DNA from: RFQD01 sp049314515
GTDB taxonomy: Bacteria; Actinomycetota; Actinomycetes; Actinomycetales; Microbacteriaceae
Direction: 5' to 3'
Assembly: GCA_049314515.1 (NCBI GenBank)
Contig: JBMOEY010000010.1
Coordinates: 1 to 29,407 of the forward strand
Length of the DNA: 29,407 bases
The translations under genes and the position numbers were made by a program. The notes under the pieces were generated by a model, which was not told where the DNA came from, made no database searches, and saw only the letters and a program-made list of their open reading frames with translations. Positions 7,196-15,475 of the stretch are shown piece by piece (position 1 is the stretch's first letter; each line of letters starts with the position of its first letter).

Positions 7196-8473
7196 CCAGG
7201 CAAGGGGCAACAATCCCATCGCAATCACAGCAGCGCCAACGAGCACCTGTGACCACCATGGACTTCGCCATTTACCGAGCAGCCCGCGATCGCGTGCCAG
7301 CCACCAAATGACGCCGAGTAGCACCGGTGCTGCGAGTCCGTTCGTTACAGCGGCAATGAACAGAAACTGAATCGGATTGACCCCGACAAAGTTCAAGCCA
7401 AGGCCGAGCAAAATAGACACGACGATGATGGCGTAAAAGGCCCGCGCCTGACTTGGACGACGTTCCAGGCTTTCTCGCCAACCAAACGTTTCCGCAATCG
7501 CGTAGCTCGTGGCCCCGGCGAGAACGGGCACCGACAAGAGACCCGTGCCAACGATGCCCAGTAGAAATAAGATGCCCGCATAGTCGCCCGCAATCGGCGC
7601 GAGCGCACTCGCGGCTTGCTCCGCCGTTTGCACATCCGTGATTCCGTTTGCATGCAACGTGGCCGCAGCCGTAATCATGATCGCCAGCATCGCGAATACA
7701 CCGGTAAACATGCCCGCAAAAACATCGATTCGCATTGCTCCCATGTGCGCACGTGTGACGTATCGTGCGTGAGTTTGATGACGCTCTTCGACTTCTTCGG
7801 CGGCCTGCCAAAAGAACAGATACGGCGAGATGGTCGTGCCCGCGAGTGCGATCAAGAAAGAAACTTCCAACTTTGTCCATTGCATCTGCGGAATGACGAT
7901 TCCCGTGACCACGGAGGACCAATCCACGTGTGCGACAAACAGAACAGCGAAATAGGCAAGCAGCGAGAGACATAACCAGCGCAGAATTTTTGCGTAGCGG
8001 TGGTACGGAACAAATACCTCCGCGACGGCAATAACTGCTGCGAAGCCAATGACTCCGATAGCTTGCGGAATCGGAACGAGTAACTGCAGAGCCGCCGCCA
8101 TCGACCCCAGATCAGCGGCGATGTTGACCGTATTTGCTATCGCGACAAGTGCAACACAGAGGTACAGCAGTGGGCGAGGAAGTCTCGTACGAATAATCCC
8201 CGCGAGACCAGTCCCGGTGACGAGTGCGAGACGGGCACACGCCTCCTGCACCGCGAATGCCAGAGGTAACAGTGCCGGGGCACTCCACAGCAAGCGATTA
8301 CCCGTGGCTGCACCCACTTGGGAATAGGTGCCGATTCCCGATGGATCGTCATCGGCGGCTCCCGTCACAATTCCTGGACCAAGGCGCCGAAAATACCCGG
8401 TTCCCCTCAGTCTCTGCCGCGTCGGGGCATGGCGGTCTTCTCGTCGAGATTTTTGCCTGTGTTGCGTGACCAT
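7181..8473 (-). CDS. NRAMP-like divalent metal transporter with non-canonical metal site
   Basis: A 430-residue membrane protein with about eleven predicted helices in the LeuT-fold NRAMP superfamily. The N-terminal 30 residues are strongly basic and cytosolic. The first helix has GAADDDPSGIGTY at 38-50, where DPSG (43-46) takes the place of the canonical DPGN. The sixth has GTTISPYLFF (212-221) where canonical NRAMPs have the metal-binding Met and a His in an MPH motif; here these are Ser216 and Tyr218. So Asp43 is kept while the Asn and the soft Met ligand are replaced. In NRAMP biochemistry the Met favours transition metals over Mg and Ca, so a different or broader cation specificity is inferred. 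The gene is divergent from an MFS gene with a strong dyad between them. Family firm, substrate open. Confidence 0.9.
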   Translation of the reverse strand: MVTQHRQKSRREDRHAPTRQRLRGTGYFRRLGPGIVTGAADDDPSGIGTYSQVGAATGNRLLWSAPALLPLAFAVQEACARLALVTGTGLAGIIRTRLPRPLLYLCVALVAIANTVNIAADLGSMAAALQLLVPIPQAIGVIGFAAVIAVAEVFVPYHRYAKILRWLCLSLLAYFAVLFVAHVDWSSVVTGIVIPQMQWTKLEVSFLIALAGTTISPYLFFWQAAEEVEERHQTHARYVTRAHMGAMRIDVFAGMFTGVFAMLAIMITAAATLHANGITDVQTAEQAASALAPIAGDYAGILFLLGIVGTGLLSVPVLAGATSYAIAETFGWRESLERRPSQARAFYAIIVVSILLGLGLNFVGVNPIQFLFIAAVTNGLAAPVLLGVIWWLARDRGLLGKWRSPWWSQVLVGAAVIAMGLLPLAWLLAP

Positions 8474-8500
8474 AACTGCGTCGCACCCCTCCCCCTCGTC

Positions 8501-8506
8501 AGCCTA
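8501..8506 (-). promoter_or_regulatory. Candidate -10 box of the NRAMP-like gene
   Basis: TAGGCT on the minus strand lies 27 bases before the ATG at 8473, giving a short leader of about 20 bases that contains a GGGGAGGGG-like purine stretch. It overlaps the outer end of the intergenic dyad. Confidence 0.35.
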
Positions 8507-8535
8507 CGTGCGCGAGGCCCGTTCCTCGCGACGTA
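8505..8535. promoter_or_regulatory. Long dyad between divergent NRAMP-like and MFS genes, likely operator
   Basis: The left arm TACGTGCGCGAGG (8505-8517) and right arm CCTCGCGACGTA (8524-8535) are complementary over 12 bp with one unpaired G and a 6-base centre. The dyad overlaps the candidate -10 box of the NRAMP-like gene on one side and the -35 position of the MFS gene on the other. That placement suits a repressor acting on both. No regulator gene is adjacent in this window. Confidence 0.5.
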
Positions 8536-8541
8536 ACGGGC

Positions 8542-8547
8542 TAGATT
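8542..8547 (+). promoter_or_regulatory. -10 box of the MFS gene, leaderless type
   Basis: TAGATT is followed by GGGGGA and then the ATG at 8554, a 6-base gap. The G-run could be read as a ribosome-binding site, but it directly abuts the ATG, so the leaderless reading fits better. Confidence 0.5.
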
Positions 8548-8553
8548 GGGGGA

Positions 8554-10185
8554 ATGTCATCACCTCGTACCCGCTGGATTGGCCTGCTTTTCGTCAGTCT
8601 TGGAATCTCGCTCATCATCGTTGACTCGACCATCATCAATGTGTCGATTCCCGCGATTATTGAAGACCTCGGTATTACCAGCACGCAGGTTCAATGGGTG
8701 CAGGAGTCGTACACTCTCGTGTTCGCCGCACTCTTGCTCGTGTTCGGCTCGCTCGCCGACCGGTTCGGCCGACGTCGAATGATGGTCATCGGTATGGCGC
8801 TGTTCACCGTTGCATCCGTGTTCGCTGGGTTCGCACAAGATGGCAACCTCTTGATTCTTGCCCGCGTCTTCCAGGGACTTGGTGGCGCGATGGTGCTCCC
8901 GACCACGCTTTCGCTGGTCAACGCCAACTTCCAGGGCAAAGAACGTGGAATTGCATTCGCGGTATGGGGATCGACGATTGGTGGAATGGTCGCGGTCGGA
9001 CCGCTTCTCGGCGGGTGGCTCACCACGGACTTCTCGTGGCGTTGGGCCTTCGGCATCAACGTTCCCCTTGGGATCATTATCGTGATTGGCGCTCTGCTGA
9101 CCGTCGTCGAATCGAAGGAGACTGGCCCGGCGCGCCGTATCGACTGGGGCGGCGCAGTTCTCTCCATCGTTGCGATGTCGACGCTCGTCTTTGGCCTGAT
9201 TGAGGGTCGCACGTACGGTTGGTGGCTGGTCAACAAGCCGTTCCAAATCAACACGTGGACCTGGCCGTTTGAACTCTCGGTTATTCCGATCTGTTTTGCC
9301 GTATTCATCGGGTCGGTCGTCTGGTTCATTTTCCACGGCATCTCCCGGTCGAGAGCTGGTAAACAACCTCTGGTCGCGTTCCATCTCTTTGCAATTCCCA
9401 GTTTCCGAAACGGCAACGTTGCGGCCATGATCATCTCGCTGGGCGAGTTCGGTCTCATCTTGTCGCTCCCGCTGTGGTTGCAGTTCGTCGTTGGATACAA
9501 CGCCCTCAGTACCGGTTTCGTGCTTCTCGCGCTCGCAGCCGGGGCATTCCTTGCCAGTGGCCTTGCTGGCGGTCTCGGTCGTCGCGTGCCACCCGTTCGC
9601 ATGGTTCAGCTCGGCATCTTGCTAGAACTCATCGGTGTCACGGGCGTTGGATTCGCTATTTCTCCCGCGTCGGGATGGGCTGAAGTCACTCCATTCCTGT
9701 TCGTCTACGGAATCGGAGTGGGTTTGGCCACAGCGCAGCTCACCGGAGTAGTACTCAAGGACGTCCCCGTCTCTGAGTCGGGTCAGGCCTCGGGAACACA
9801 GAGCACGTCGCGCCAATTGGGCTCGGCGCTCGGTATCGCGGTGTTGGGAACCGTTCTGTTTACCTCTGTGCAGATTCAACTCACCAACACCTTGAACGAT
9901 CAGGGTCTCCCCGCTGACACGGTTTCTGCTGTTGTCACGTCGGTAGTTGATTCATCGGGTGGTGCCATTCTTGGCTTGGAGCAAGACCCCGCGTCAGCAG
10001 ATATCGTTGTCGCCGCGAAGCAGTCAATCAGCGACGGAACACGGTACGCCGCGTTCGCCGCTGCCGGCTTCCTCGTGCTCGGCTTCCTGTCGACGCTGCG
10101 CTTGAACGGTGCCGGTACGAGCTCAACCGGTACGGCATCGGTCAAAGGCACTCGTGCCTCAACGCCGTCGAAAAAGAAGAACTAG
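8554..10185 (+). CDS. DHA2-family MFS multidrug transporter
   Basis: A 543-residue transporter of the EmrB/QacA type (proton antiport of drugs or other hydrophobic compounds across the cytoplasmic membrane), with about 14 predicted helices. The first helix carries the family signature VDSTIINVSIP (23-33) with Asp24; motif A is LADRFGRRR at 67-75; motif C-like GPLLGG is at 149-154. A large extracytoplasmic segment lies before the last helix (about 455-490). The C-terminus is a short Ser/Thr/Lys-rich tail. It stands alone; its stop codon directly abuts the stop of the convergent acyl-CoA oxidase gene. The dyad upstream suggests repression by an unlinked regulator. Family firm; the substrate cannot be read from sequence. 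Confidence 0.93.
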   Translation: MSSPRTRWIGLLFVSLGISLIIVDSTIINVSIPAIIEDLGITSTQVQWVQESYTLVFAALLLVFGSLADRFGRRRMMVIGMALFTVASVFAGFAQDGNLLILARVFQGLGGAMVLPTTLSLVNANFQGKERGIAFAVWGSTIGGMVAVGPLLGGWLTTDFSWRWAFGINVPLGIIIVIGALLTVVESKETGPARRIDWGGAVLSIVAMSTLVFGLIEGRTYGWWLVNKPFQINTWTWPFELSVIPICFAVFIGSVVWFIFHGISRSRAGKQPLVAFHLFAIPSFRNGNVAAMIISLGEFGLILSLPLWLQFVVGYNALSTGFVLLALAAGAFLASGLAGGLGRRVPPVRMVQLGILLELIGVTGVGFAISPASGWAEVTPFLFVYGIGVGLATAQLTGVVLKDVPVSESGQASGTQSTSRQLGSALGIAVLGTVLFTSVQIQLTNTLNDQGLPADTVSAVVTSVVDSSGGAILGLEQDPASADIVVAAKQSISDGTRYAAFAAAGFLVLGFLSTLRLNGAGTSSTGTASVKGTRASTPSKKKN

Positions 10186-12228
10186 CTACTTCTTCTCCAG
10201 AGCCGGCGTGAGACCCGACTCTTCGAGTTGCGCGAAATGCGCTCGGGCCTGGTCCTGACGAACCTGTTCCACACCGGTTGCGATTTCCGCACGCAGATGC
10301 TCCGGACCATATCCGAATGCGTCAACCAGGCTCTGAGCATGGGGTCGTAATCGTGCAATGAGCCGATCGACATACGCGGTCACCGCATGGCCTCGCGCTG
10401 GCGAGAGGTGACCATTGAGTAAGTACCAAGCTAAGTGCCTCTCGATGAGCCCGAGTCCAAATAGGTTGCGAACCCACGTCATGACCTCGTGAGTATCCGG
10501 GTCGGAGACACCCTCGAGAGCATCCGTGAATGCCTCCCACTGCAACAGCTCACCGTGCGCAATCGCCGTTTCGATCAGCGCGGTCTGCATATTCGCGGTT
10601 ACTTCGGCGAGGACACCGGCCTTCGCTGCATCGCGTAATTGGGACGCGAGGTCAGAAACCATCGATTCAACGCGGTCGGTCAGTAATTCGCGTTGCGTGT
10701 CTTGGTCCCGCAATTGCCCAACCGACCGTGCGGTCGAGCCGAGATCGCGAATCTCTTGAGACAACCGACGCAACCCCGAGTTTGACAGTGTGCGATCGGC
10801 AGCTTGGCCCACAACAAACTTCACCAACGTTGCGCGGTCTGCCGAACTGATTTTCTTTCCGAAGTCTGAGAGCAAGCGCTTTGCGACCAATTGCAACAGG
10901 ACGTTGTTGTCGCCCTCGAAGGTTGCGTAGATATCGAGATCGGCGCGAAGTCCCACGAGTCGGTTCTCTGCCAGGAAACCCTGACCGCCACACGCCTCTC
11001 GACACTCTTGAATCGTGTCAAGCGCCGCCCACGTTGACAGGGGCTTGAGTGCGGCCGCCAACGTTTCGAGATCCTGGCGGTGGTCATCCGTGTCATGGGT
11101 TCCGCCAAAGACGGCGTCAAACTTCTCGAGCAATTCCGCGTGGGCAAATGTCACCGCATAGGTTGTCGCAATCAGCGGAATGAGCCGACGCTGGTGGCGC
11201 TGATAGTCGAGTAACACGGTCTCGCCACCGTTGGGGGAATCGAACTGACGACGCTGGTTGCCATATGTCACGGCAATCTGCAGCGCGATTTTCATCGCGT
11301 TCGCGCTGGCGCCATCGAGTGACACCCGACCCTGCACCAGCGTGCCGAGCATCGTGAAGAAACGCCGGCCGGGGCTCGCAATCGGCGACGAATACGTGCC
11401 ATCCGGCGCGACGTCGCCGTAACGATTGAGAAGGTTCGTACGGGGCACGCGAACGTGATCGAAATGGAGACGCCCATTATCGATGCCGTTAAGTCCGCCC
11501 TTGACCCCGTCGTCGTTTCCGCCAACTCCGGGGTAAAAATCCCCCTGATCGTCGCGAATCGGCACGAAAAATGCATGCACGCCGTGGTTCACGTTCTTGG
11601 TAATAAGTTGCGCAAACAGCACGGCAGCCTTGCCGTGAACCGCCGCGTTACCTAGATAGTCCTTCCACGCGCCACGAAAAGGTGTGTGGATGACCCACTC
11701 CTCAGTTTGTTCATCGTAAGTTGCCGTCGTCGCAATGCTGGAAACATCGGACCCGTGACCCGTCTCAGTCATTGCATAGATCCCGGGGAGTTTGAGGCTC
11801 AATGCGTCGGGCAGCCACGTGAGGTGGTGCTCCGTCGTGCCGAGGTGCTGAATGGCCGAACCGAAAAGTCCCCACTGCACACCCGCTTTGATTTGCATCG
11901 ACGGATCGGCTGCTACGAGTTCTTCGAACGCCGCGAGATGACCGCCGTGATCTTCGAAGCCGCCAACGTCGAAAGGGAAGGCGCGGTGCACGACGCCGTG
12001 ATCGGCAAGGAGTTGAAGTTGGTCAAATACGCGAGCGCGGTGCTCCGCAACCGAAAGCCCCGTCTGGCCTTGCATCTTCGGATTGCGAATGAACTCTCGC
12101 GCTTCACGACGAATATCGGCCCATCGGCCGAGCAGGTACTCCCCGAGCTCGGCGACATCTACGTGCGTCGTAACGTTCTCGACGTCGGGGTGTCCGTTTT
12201 CAGATTCGTTAACTTCGGTGATGGTCAT
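10186..12228 (-). CDS. Acyl-CoA oxidase/dehydrogenase family flavoprotein
   Basis: A 680-residue FAD enzyme catalysing the first alpha-beta desaturation of acyl-CoA in fatty acid beta-oxidation. Its length and extra C-terminal helical domain match acyl-CoA oxidases more than the 380-residue dehydrogenases. The flavin-side motif YAMTETGHGSD starts at Tyr151; CREACGGQGFLAENR (near 410) and TFEGDNNVLLQ follow, with Glu438 in the position of the oxidase catalytic base. The start at 12228 is chosen over an ATG 72 bases upstream because GAGG sits 8 bases before it. Whether it passes electrons to oxygen or to ETF cannot be told from sequence. It stands alone, divergent from an EamA transporter. A TAGACT box gives a leader of about 40 bases. 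Confidence 0.92.
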   Translation of the reverse strand: MTITEVNESENGHPDVENVTTHVDVAELGEYLLGRWADIRREAREFIRNPKMQGQTGLSVAEHRARVFDQLQLLADHGVVHRAFPFDVGGFEDHGGHLAAFEELVAADPSMQIKAGVQWGLFGSAIQHLGTTEHHLTWLPDALSLKLPGIYAMTETGHGSDVSSIATTATYDEQTEEWVIHTPFRGAWKDYLGNAAVHGKAAVLFAQLITKNVNHGVHAFFVPIRDDQGDFYPGVGGNDDGVKGGLNGIDNGRLHFDHVRVPRTNLLNRYGDVAPDGTYSSPIASPGRRFFTMLGTLVQGRVSLDGASANAMKIALQIAVTYGNQRRQFDSPNGGETVLLDYQRHQRRLIPLIATTYAVTFAHAELLEKFDAVFGGTHDTDDHRQDLETLAAALKPLSTWAALDTIQECREACGGQGFLAENRLVGLRADLDIYATFEGDNNVLLQLVAKRLLSDFGKKISSADRATLVKFVVGQAADRTLSNSGLRRLSQEIRDLGSTARSVGQLRDQDTQRELLTDRVESMVSDLASQLRDAAKAGVLAEVTANMQTALIETAIAHGELLQWEAFTDALEGVSDPDTHEVMTWVRNLFGLGLIERHLAWYLLNGHLSPARGHAVTAYVDRLIARLRPHAQSLVDAFGYGPEHLRAEIATGVEQVRQDQARAHFAQLEESGLTPALEKK

Positions 12229-12271
12229 GGTCTTTACCTCACTCGCCTGTTGGCGAACTTCTCCGCTCGAC

Positions 12272-12277
12272 AGTCTA
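12272..12277 (-). promoter_or_regulatory. Candidate -10 box of the acyl-CoA oxidase gene
   Basis: TAGACT on the minus strand lies 43 bases before the start codon. Unlike many neighbours this gene would have a leader with a ribosome-binding site (GAGG, 8 bases before ATG). A small hairpin, TCGCC and GGCGA around TGTT at 12243-12256, lies in that leader. Confidence 0.4.
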
Positions 12278-12336
12278 GGAACTTCACCGACCGTTGGCAT
12301 ACTTGCGTCAGCAAAATCTCAGTAAAGAAATATCTC

Positions 12337-12342
12337 TAGGCT
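12337..12342 (+). promoter_or_regulatory. -10 box of the first EamA gene, leaderless type
   Basis: TAGGCT ends exactly 6 bases before the ATG at 12349, and there is no ribosome-binding site. A TTGCGT at about 12304 is a possible but distant -35 element. Confidence 0.5.
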
Positions 12343-12348
12343 GAAGCC

Positions 12349-13275
12349 ATGCTGTCTGTCGTGCTGGGCTTCATCGGGGCCATTACATTTGGCGCGGCTG
12401 ACTTTATTGGGGGCCTCGCATCCAAACGAATTAGCGCCACAAAGGTCACGTTCGTCTCTGGGTTGGTCGGTTTTGGCGTAGCCATGGTTGGCTCGTTCGT
12501 GATACCCAGCGCGTTTAGTTGGCAAGCAATCTTCTGGGGCGCCATGGCTGGCATTGTTGGCTCCGCCGCCATCATGTTGCTCTACGCGAGCCTCGCCATC
12601 GGTCCGATGAGCATCCTGTCTCCCCTCGGAGCTTTCGTTTCCGCCGTCGTGCCGGTCACGTGGGCACTCTCAACCGGCGAGAGCCTCGGCACGCCGGGAT
12701 TTGTGGGTCTTGGGCTCGGACTGGTTGCCGTCGTGTTCGTCGGTTTCGTTCCCGAAAAGAATGCGGTTCGTCCATCGTTCACCGGGCTTGCCATGTCAAT
12801 TGGCGCGGGAATTCTGATCGGTGCGTTCCTCATTTTCATCGACCGCGCACCGGCGGATGCCGGGCTCATTCCGCTCATCTCAAACCGCATCGTCAGCGCG
12901 AGCGTCATGGGAATCACGATTGCTGTTCTAGCCGGCGTACGTGCCGCCCGACGCCGGCGTGCACGCTCCGCGAGTGCACTGAGTGCCAGCAGAACAAGCG
13001 GCGTGGCATCGACCGGGCACGAACGTTCTGTCGATTCCTGGCGCCCTGGCATGAAACTCGCTGTGCTCACTGGACTCATCGATGGAACAGGTAATGCGCT
13101 TCTGCTGCTCGGAATCCAAATCGGCGACCTCAGTGTGATGTCCGTGCTCTCGGCGATGTACCCAGTCGGAACCATCATTTTGGCAGGCATCGTGCTCAAA
13201 GAGCGGGTGGCGCCGATTCAAGCAGTCGGGCTCGTACTGGCGATAACCGCCGCCGCGCTCCTCGCGCTCGGTTAA
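12349..13275 (+). CDS. EamA/DMT-family transporter
   Basis: A 308-residue membrane protein with about ten predicted helices, arranged as two EamA repeats (about 1-130 and 140-308), as in drug/metabolite transporters that export small metabolites. The N-terminal half has FGAADFIGG (about 14-22). Between the repeats, a hydrophilic insert of about 40 residues rich in Arg and Ser (about 195-235) forms a cytosolic loop longer than usual. The end of repeat two (SVLSAMYPVGTIILAGIVLKERVAPIQ) is the classic EamA C-terminal pattern. It is monocistronic: leaderless-type promoter upstream and an intrinsic terminator downstream. Substrate unknown. Confidence 0.88.
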   Translation: MLSVVLGFIGAITFGAADFIGGLASKRISATKVTFVSGLVGFGVAMVGSFVIPSAFSWQAIFWGAMAGIVGSAAIMLLYASLAIGPMSILSPLGAFVSAVVPVTWALSTGESLGTPGFVGLGLGLVAVVFVGFVPEKNAVRPSFTGLAMSIGAGILIGAFLIFIDRAPADAGLIPLISNRIVSASVMGITIAVLAGVRAARRRRARSASALSASRTSGVASTGHERSVDSWRPGMKLAVLTGLIDGTGNALLLLGIQIGDLSVMSVLSAMYPVGTIILAGIVLKERVAPIQAVGLVLAITAAALLALG

Positions 13276-13278
13276 ACG

Positions 13279-13332
13279 GCGACCGACCAGTTAGCCGTGT
13301 GAGGGCATCCTGATCGGTCGCGTGGTTTTTTT
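13279..13332 (+). terminator. Intrinsic terminator after the first EamA gene
   Basis: Arms GCGACCGA (13279-13286) and TCGGTCGC (13314-13321) form an 8-bp stem around a 27-base loop, followed by GTGG and a run of seven T (13326-13332). It begins 4 bases after the stop codon of the EamA gene. The long loop is unusual, but the stem plus T-run is the clearest terminator in the window. Confidence 0.6.
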
Positions 13333-13350
13333 GGTGAGAACCGAAGGCGC

Positions 13351-15261
13351 TTAGTTCACGCTCATAAGCTCGTCGATGATGGCGTCGCCCGGGCGAACAG
13401 GTACCATCTCCGCCTCGATGTCAGCACGGCCGAGAAGCTCTGCCATGCGACGCTGACGTGTCTTCGGAACAATCGTGACGACCGTTCCCGCGCGACCCGC
13501 GCGACCGGTGCGACCCGAGCGGTGCAAGTACGTCTTGTATTCGTCGGGAGCATCCGCCTGAATGACGAGGTCAATGTCATCAACGTGGATGCCGCGCGCA
13601 GCGACATCCGTGGCAACGAGCACATCAACGCGACCACTGGTAAGCATCTGCAGGTTGCGCGTGCGGCGGTTCTGGTTCAGGTCACCGTGCAGACTCGTTG
13701 CTGGGATACCCGCATCGTCGAGCTGATCGGCCAGCATCTCAGCAAACGCACGCGTGCGCGTGAAGATGAGAGTCTTACCCTTGCGGTCGCAGAGTTCGCG
13801 AATCACATCGGGCTTGTCGCGGTGATCCACGATGAACACGCGGTGATCAATCGTCGAACTCGACTGGTCCTCACCTGCCACCTCGTGCACAGCGGGATTC
13901 TCGAGAAACTCATCGATGATCGCAGCGACACCGCGGTCGAGAGTTGCCGAGAACAACAAGTGCTGGGCGTCGTGAGCCACGGACCGCAACACGCGCTGCA
14001 CGGGCTCGAGGAATCCAAGGTCGCACATGTGATCGGCTTCATCGAGCACAACAATCTGAATCTTGGAGAGATCGATGTGGCGTTGCTCGACAAGGTCCTC
14101 CAGACGACCCGGGGTTGCAATGACGATGTCGACGCCGCGGCGAAGTGCCGTGACCTGGCGCCCCTGAGGCACGCCACCGTAGACCTGTGTTGTGAAGAGT
14201 CCGACTGAACGGGCAATGGGTTGCACCGTTCGGTCAATCTGCAGAGCCAATTCGCGAGTTGGGGCCAGGATGAGTGCGCGGGGGGCGCGACCCATCTTGC
14301 GGTCCTTACCGCCGTTGTTCTCCATGAGTCGCTCGACGAGGGGTGCGCCGAAGGCAATCGTTTTTCCGGAACCCGTGCGGCCACGGCCCAGCACATCGCG
14401 ACCGGCCAAAACGTCGGGGATGGTCGCCGCCTGAATAGCGAACGGCGCGGTTGCCCCGAGCTCATCCAATGCGCGACAGATGTTTGCGCCAAGCCCGAGG
14501 TCGCCAAAGCTCACGCCCTCAACCTCCGTCGCGAGTGTTGCTTGTGCTTCAAGGCGCTCCAGCACAACATCGTCCTCCGACGTGAAGCGAGGCTTCTCCG
14601 ACTTGTCTGGATAAAACGATGAGGCCCGACGTTCTCCACGTTCGGCACCTCGATCGTCCCGGTTGTATTGTGGTCGCTGCGTTCGTGCCGGACGATCATC
14701 CCGATCAAAACGAGGACGTTCAGGACGACTCGCACCGTTGTGTCGGTCGCGAGACGGTGAATCTACGTGATCGAAGCGTGGACGCTCGCCGCGCACGAGA
14801 GGGCGTCGATCATCGCGAGTGGGGCGGGTGTCGCGTGCCGGACGATTATCGCGGTCATAGCGAGGGCGCTCGACTCGGTCTCCACGGTCGCCTCGCTCAG
14901 CGCGAACGGGACGATCATCGCGAACGGAGCGGTCTGGGCGCGTGCTTCGTTCTGGGCGGTCGCTTCGTTCCGCGCGCGCCGGGCGAGCATCCCGCACCTG
15001 ACGGTCCTCTCGCACGGGACGATCATCACGTGCCGGGCGACCGGAACGCGTCGCGCGATCGGAAGATTCACCACGCACTGCCGTCTTCGCGGCGCGCTCA
15101 TCGGCACTCCAGCGACGTTTCGGTTCGATCGCGCCCTCGGCCTCGGGGCGGAATCCGCGGTGCTTCGGGCTTCGGCTTCCCGGTTTTGAACCAGTTGCTT
15201 TGGGCGCTCTATTGGGGTCGTAGTTCTTGGCCGGACGACCAGCGGCGGGCTTTTTCGGCAT
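13351..15261 (-). CDS. DEAD-box RNA helicase with Arg/Asp-rich N-terminal tail
   Basis: A 636-residue ATP-dependent RNA helicase for ribosome assembly, mRNA turnover or cold adaptation. The core begins near residue 240 with a Q motif (FGDLGLG..PFAIQAATIP); Walker A is GSGKT with Lys300; PTRELA follows; DEAD is 407-410, then SAT, and in the second domain ATDVAARG and HRSGRTGRAG. Residues 1-235 are a disordered, alternately charged tail with many RPxRDDR-like units. Such tails usually follow the core in bacterial DEAD-box proteins, so the N-terminal placement is notable. The ATG at 15261 is chosen because an AAGAGA stretch precedes it; ATGs at 15288 and 15375 are alternatives. The long upstream gap suggests a leader of 150 bases or more. 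Confidence 0.95.
   Translation of the reverse strand: MPKKPAAGRPAKNYDPNRAPKATGSKPGSRSPKHRGFRPEAEGAIEPKRRWSADERAAKTAVRGESSDRATRSGRPARDDRPVREDRQVRDARPARAERSDRPERSTRPDRSVRDDRPVRAERGDRGDRVERPRYDRDNRPARDTRPTRDDRRPLVRGERPRFDHVDSPSRDRHNGASRPERPRFDRDDRPARTQRPQYNRDDRGAERGERRASSFYPDKSEKPRFTSEDDVVLERLEAQATLATEVEGVSFGDLGLGANICRALDELGATAPFAIQAATIPDVLAGRDVLGRGRTGSGKTIAFGAPLVERLMENNGGKDRKMGRAPRALILAPTRELALQIDRTVQPIARSVGLFTTQVYGGVPQGRQVTALRRGVDIVIATPGRLEDLVEQRHIDLSKIQIVVLDEADHMCDLGFLEPVQRVLRSVAHDAQHLLFSATLDRGVAAIIDEFLENPAVHEVAGEDQSSSTIDHRVFIVDHRDKPDVIRELCDRKGKTLIFTRTRAFAEMLADQLDDAGIPATSLHGDLNQNRRTRNLQMLTSGRVDVLVATDVAARGIHVDDIDLVIQADAPDEYKTYLHRSGRTGRAGRAGTVVTIVPKTRQRRMAELLGRADIEAEMVPVRPGDAIIDELMSVN
14590..15140 (-). 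repeat. Low-complexity Arg/Asp repeat region coding the helicase tail
   Basis: The DNA shows many degenerate repeats of CGTCCCGGTGCGAGA-like units encoding R-P-x-R-D/E-D-R peptides (for example RPARDDRPVREDR and RPERPRFDRDDRPAR). The region is in frame and expressed as part of the helicase; it is not a separate element. Slippage could vary its length between strains. Confidence 0.6.
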
Positions 15262-15418
15262 GATGCTGTTCTCTTTTTCGTTAGGCATGGCGTTACGGGC
15301 GCAAAAATTCGCGCACACTTGTGACGCAACGGCGTCGCATGTACCCGGACGAAACTGTGGCCGGGACCGATTCACTCAATGTGACTATCCACCTCGGGAG
15401 TGAGATGAAACCGGCCCG

Positions 15419-15459
15419 CTTGACACACAAACAACTTCGCACTGCGTGCGTTTGTCAAG
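15419..15459 (-). promoter_or_regulatory. Promoter or dyad region upstream of the DEAD-box helicase
   Basis: CTTGACA (15419-15425) and TGTCAAG (15453-15459) form a 7-bp inverted repeat whose right arm is a perfect TTGACA -35 on the helicase strand. Nested inside are CGCAC (15438-15442) and GTGCG (15446-15450). I see only weak -10 sequences at the expected distance. Transcription from here would give a leader of about 150 bases or more. Confidence 0.35.
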
Positions 15460-15475
15460 AGCCGACTCTCTAATC

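Noticed and set aside
8560..9602. Two long minus-strand open frames inside the MFS gene
   Set aside because: Their translations are hydrophilic low-complexity strings without domains, while the plus frame has clear transporter motifs throughout.
10172..10200. GAAGAA/TTCTTC hairpin at the MFS and acyl-CoA oxidase stops as a bidirectional terminator
   Set aside because: The stem is short and AT-rich, and it arises from Lys/Glu codons at both gene ends; too weak to call.
12253..12287. Direct repeat GAACTTC(T/A)CCG upstream of the acyl-CoA oxidase
   Set aside because: Two near-copies 26 bases apart could bind a regulator, but there is no symmetry and nothing else supports it.
14619..15263. Long plus-strand open frame antisense to the helicase tail
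   Set aside because: It is a by-product of the repeated, GC-rich Arg/Asp codons; the minus-strand frame carries the helicase and the opposite frame shows no domain.
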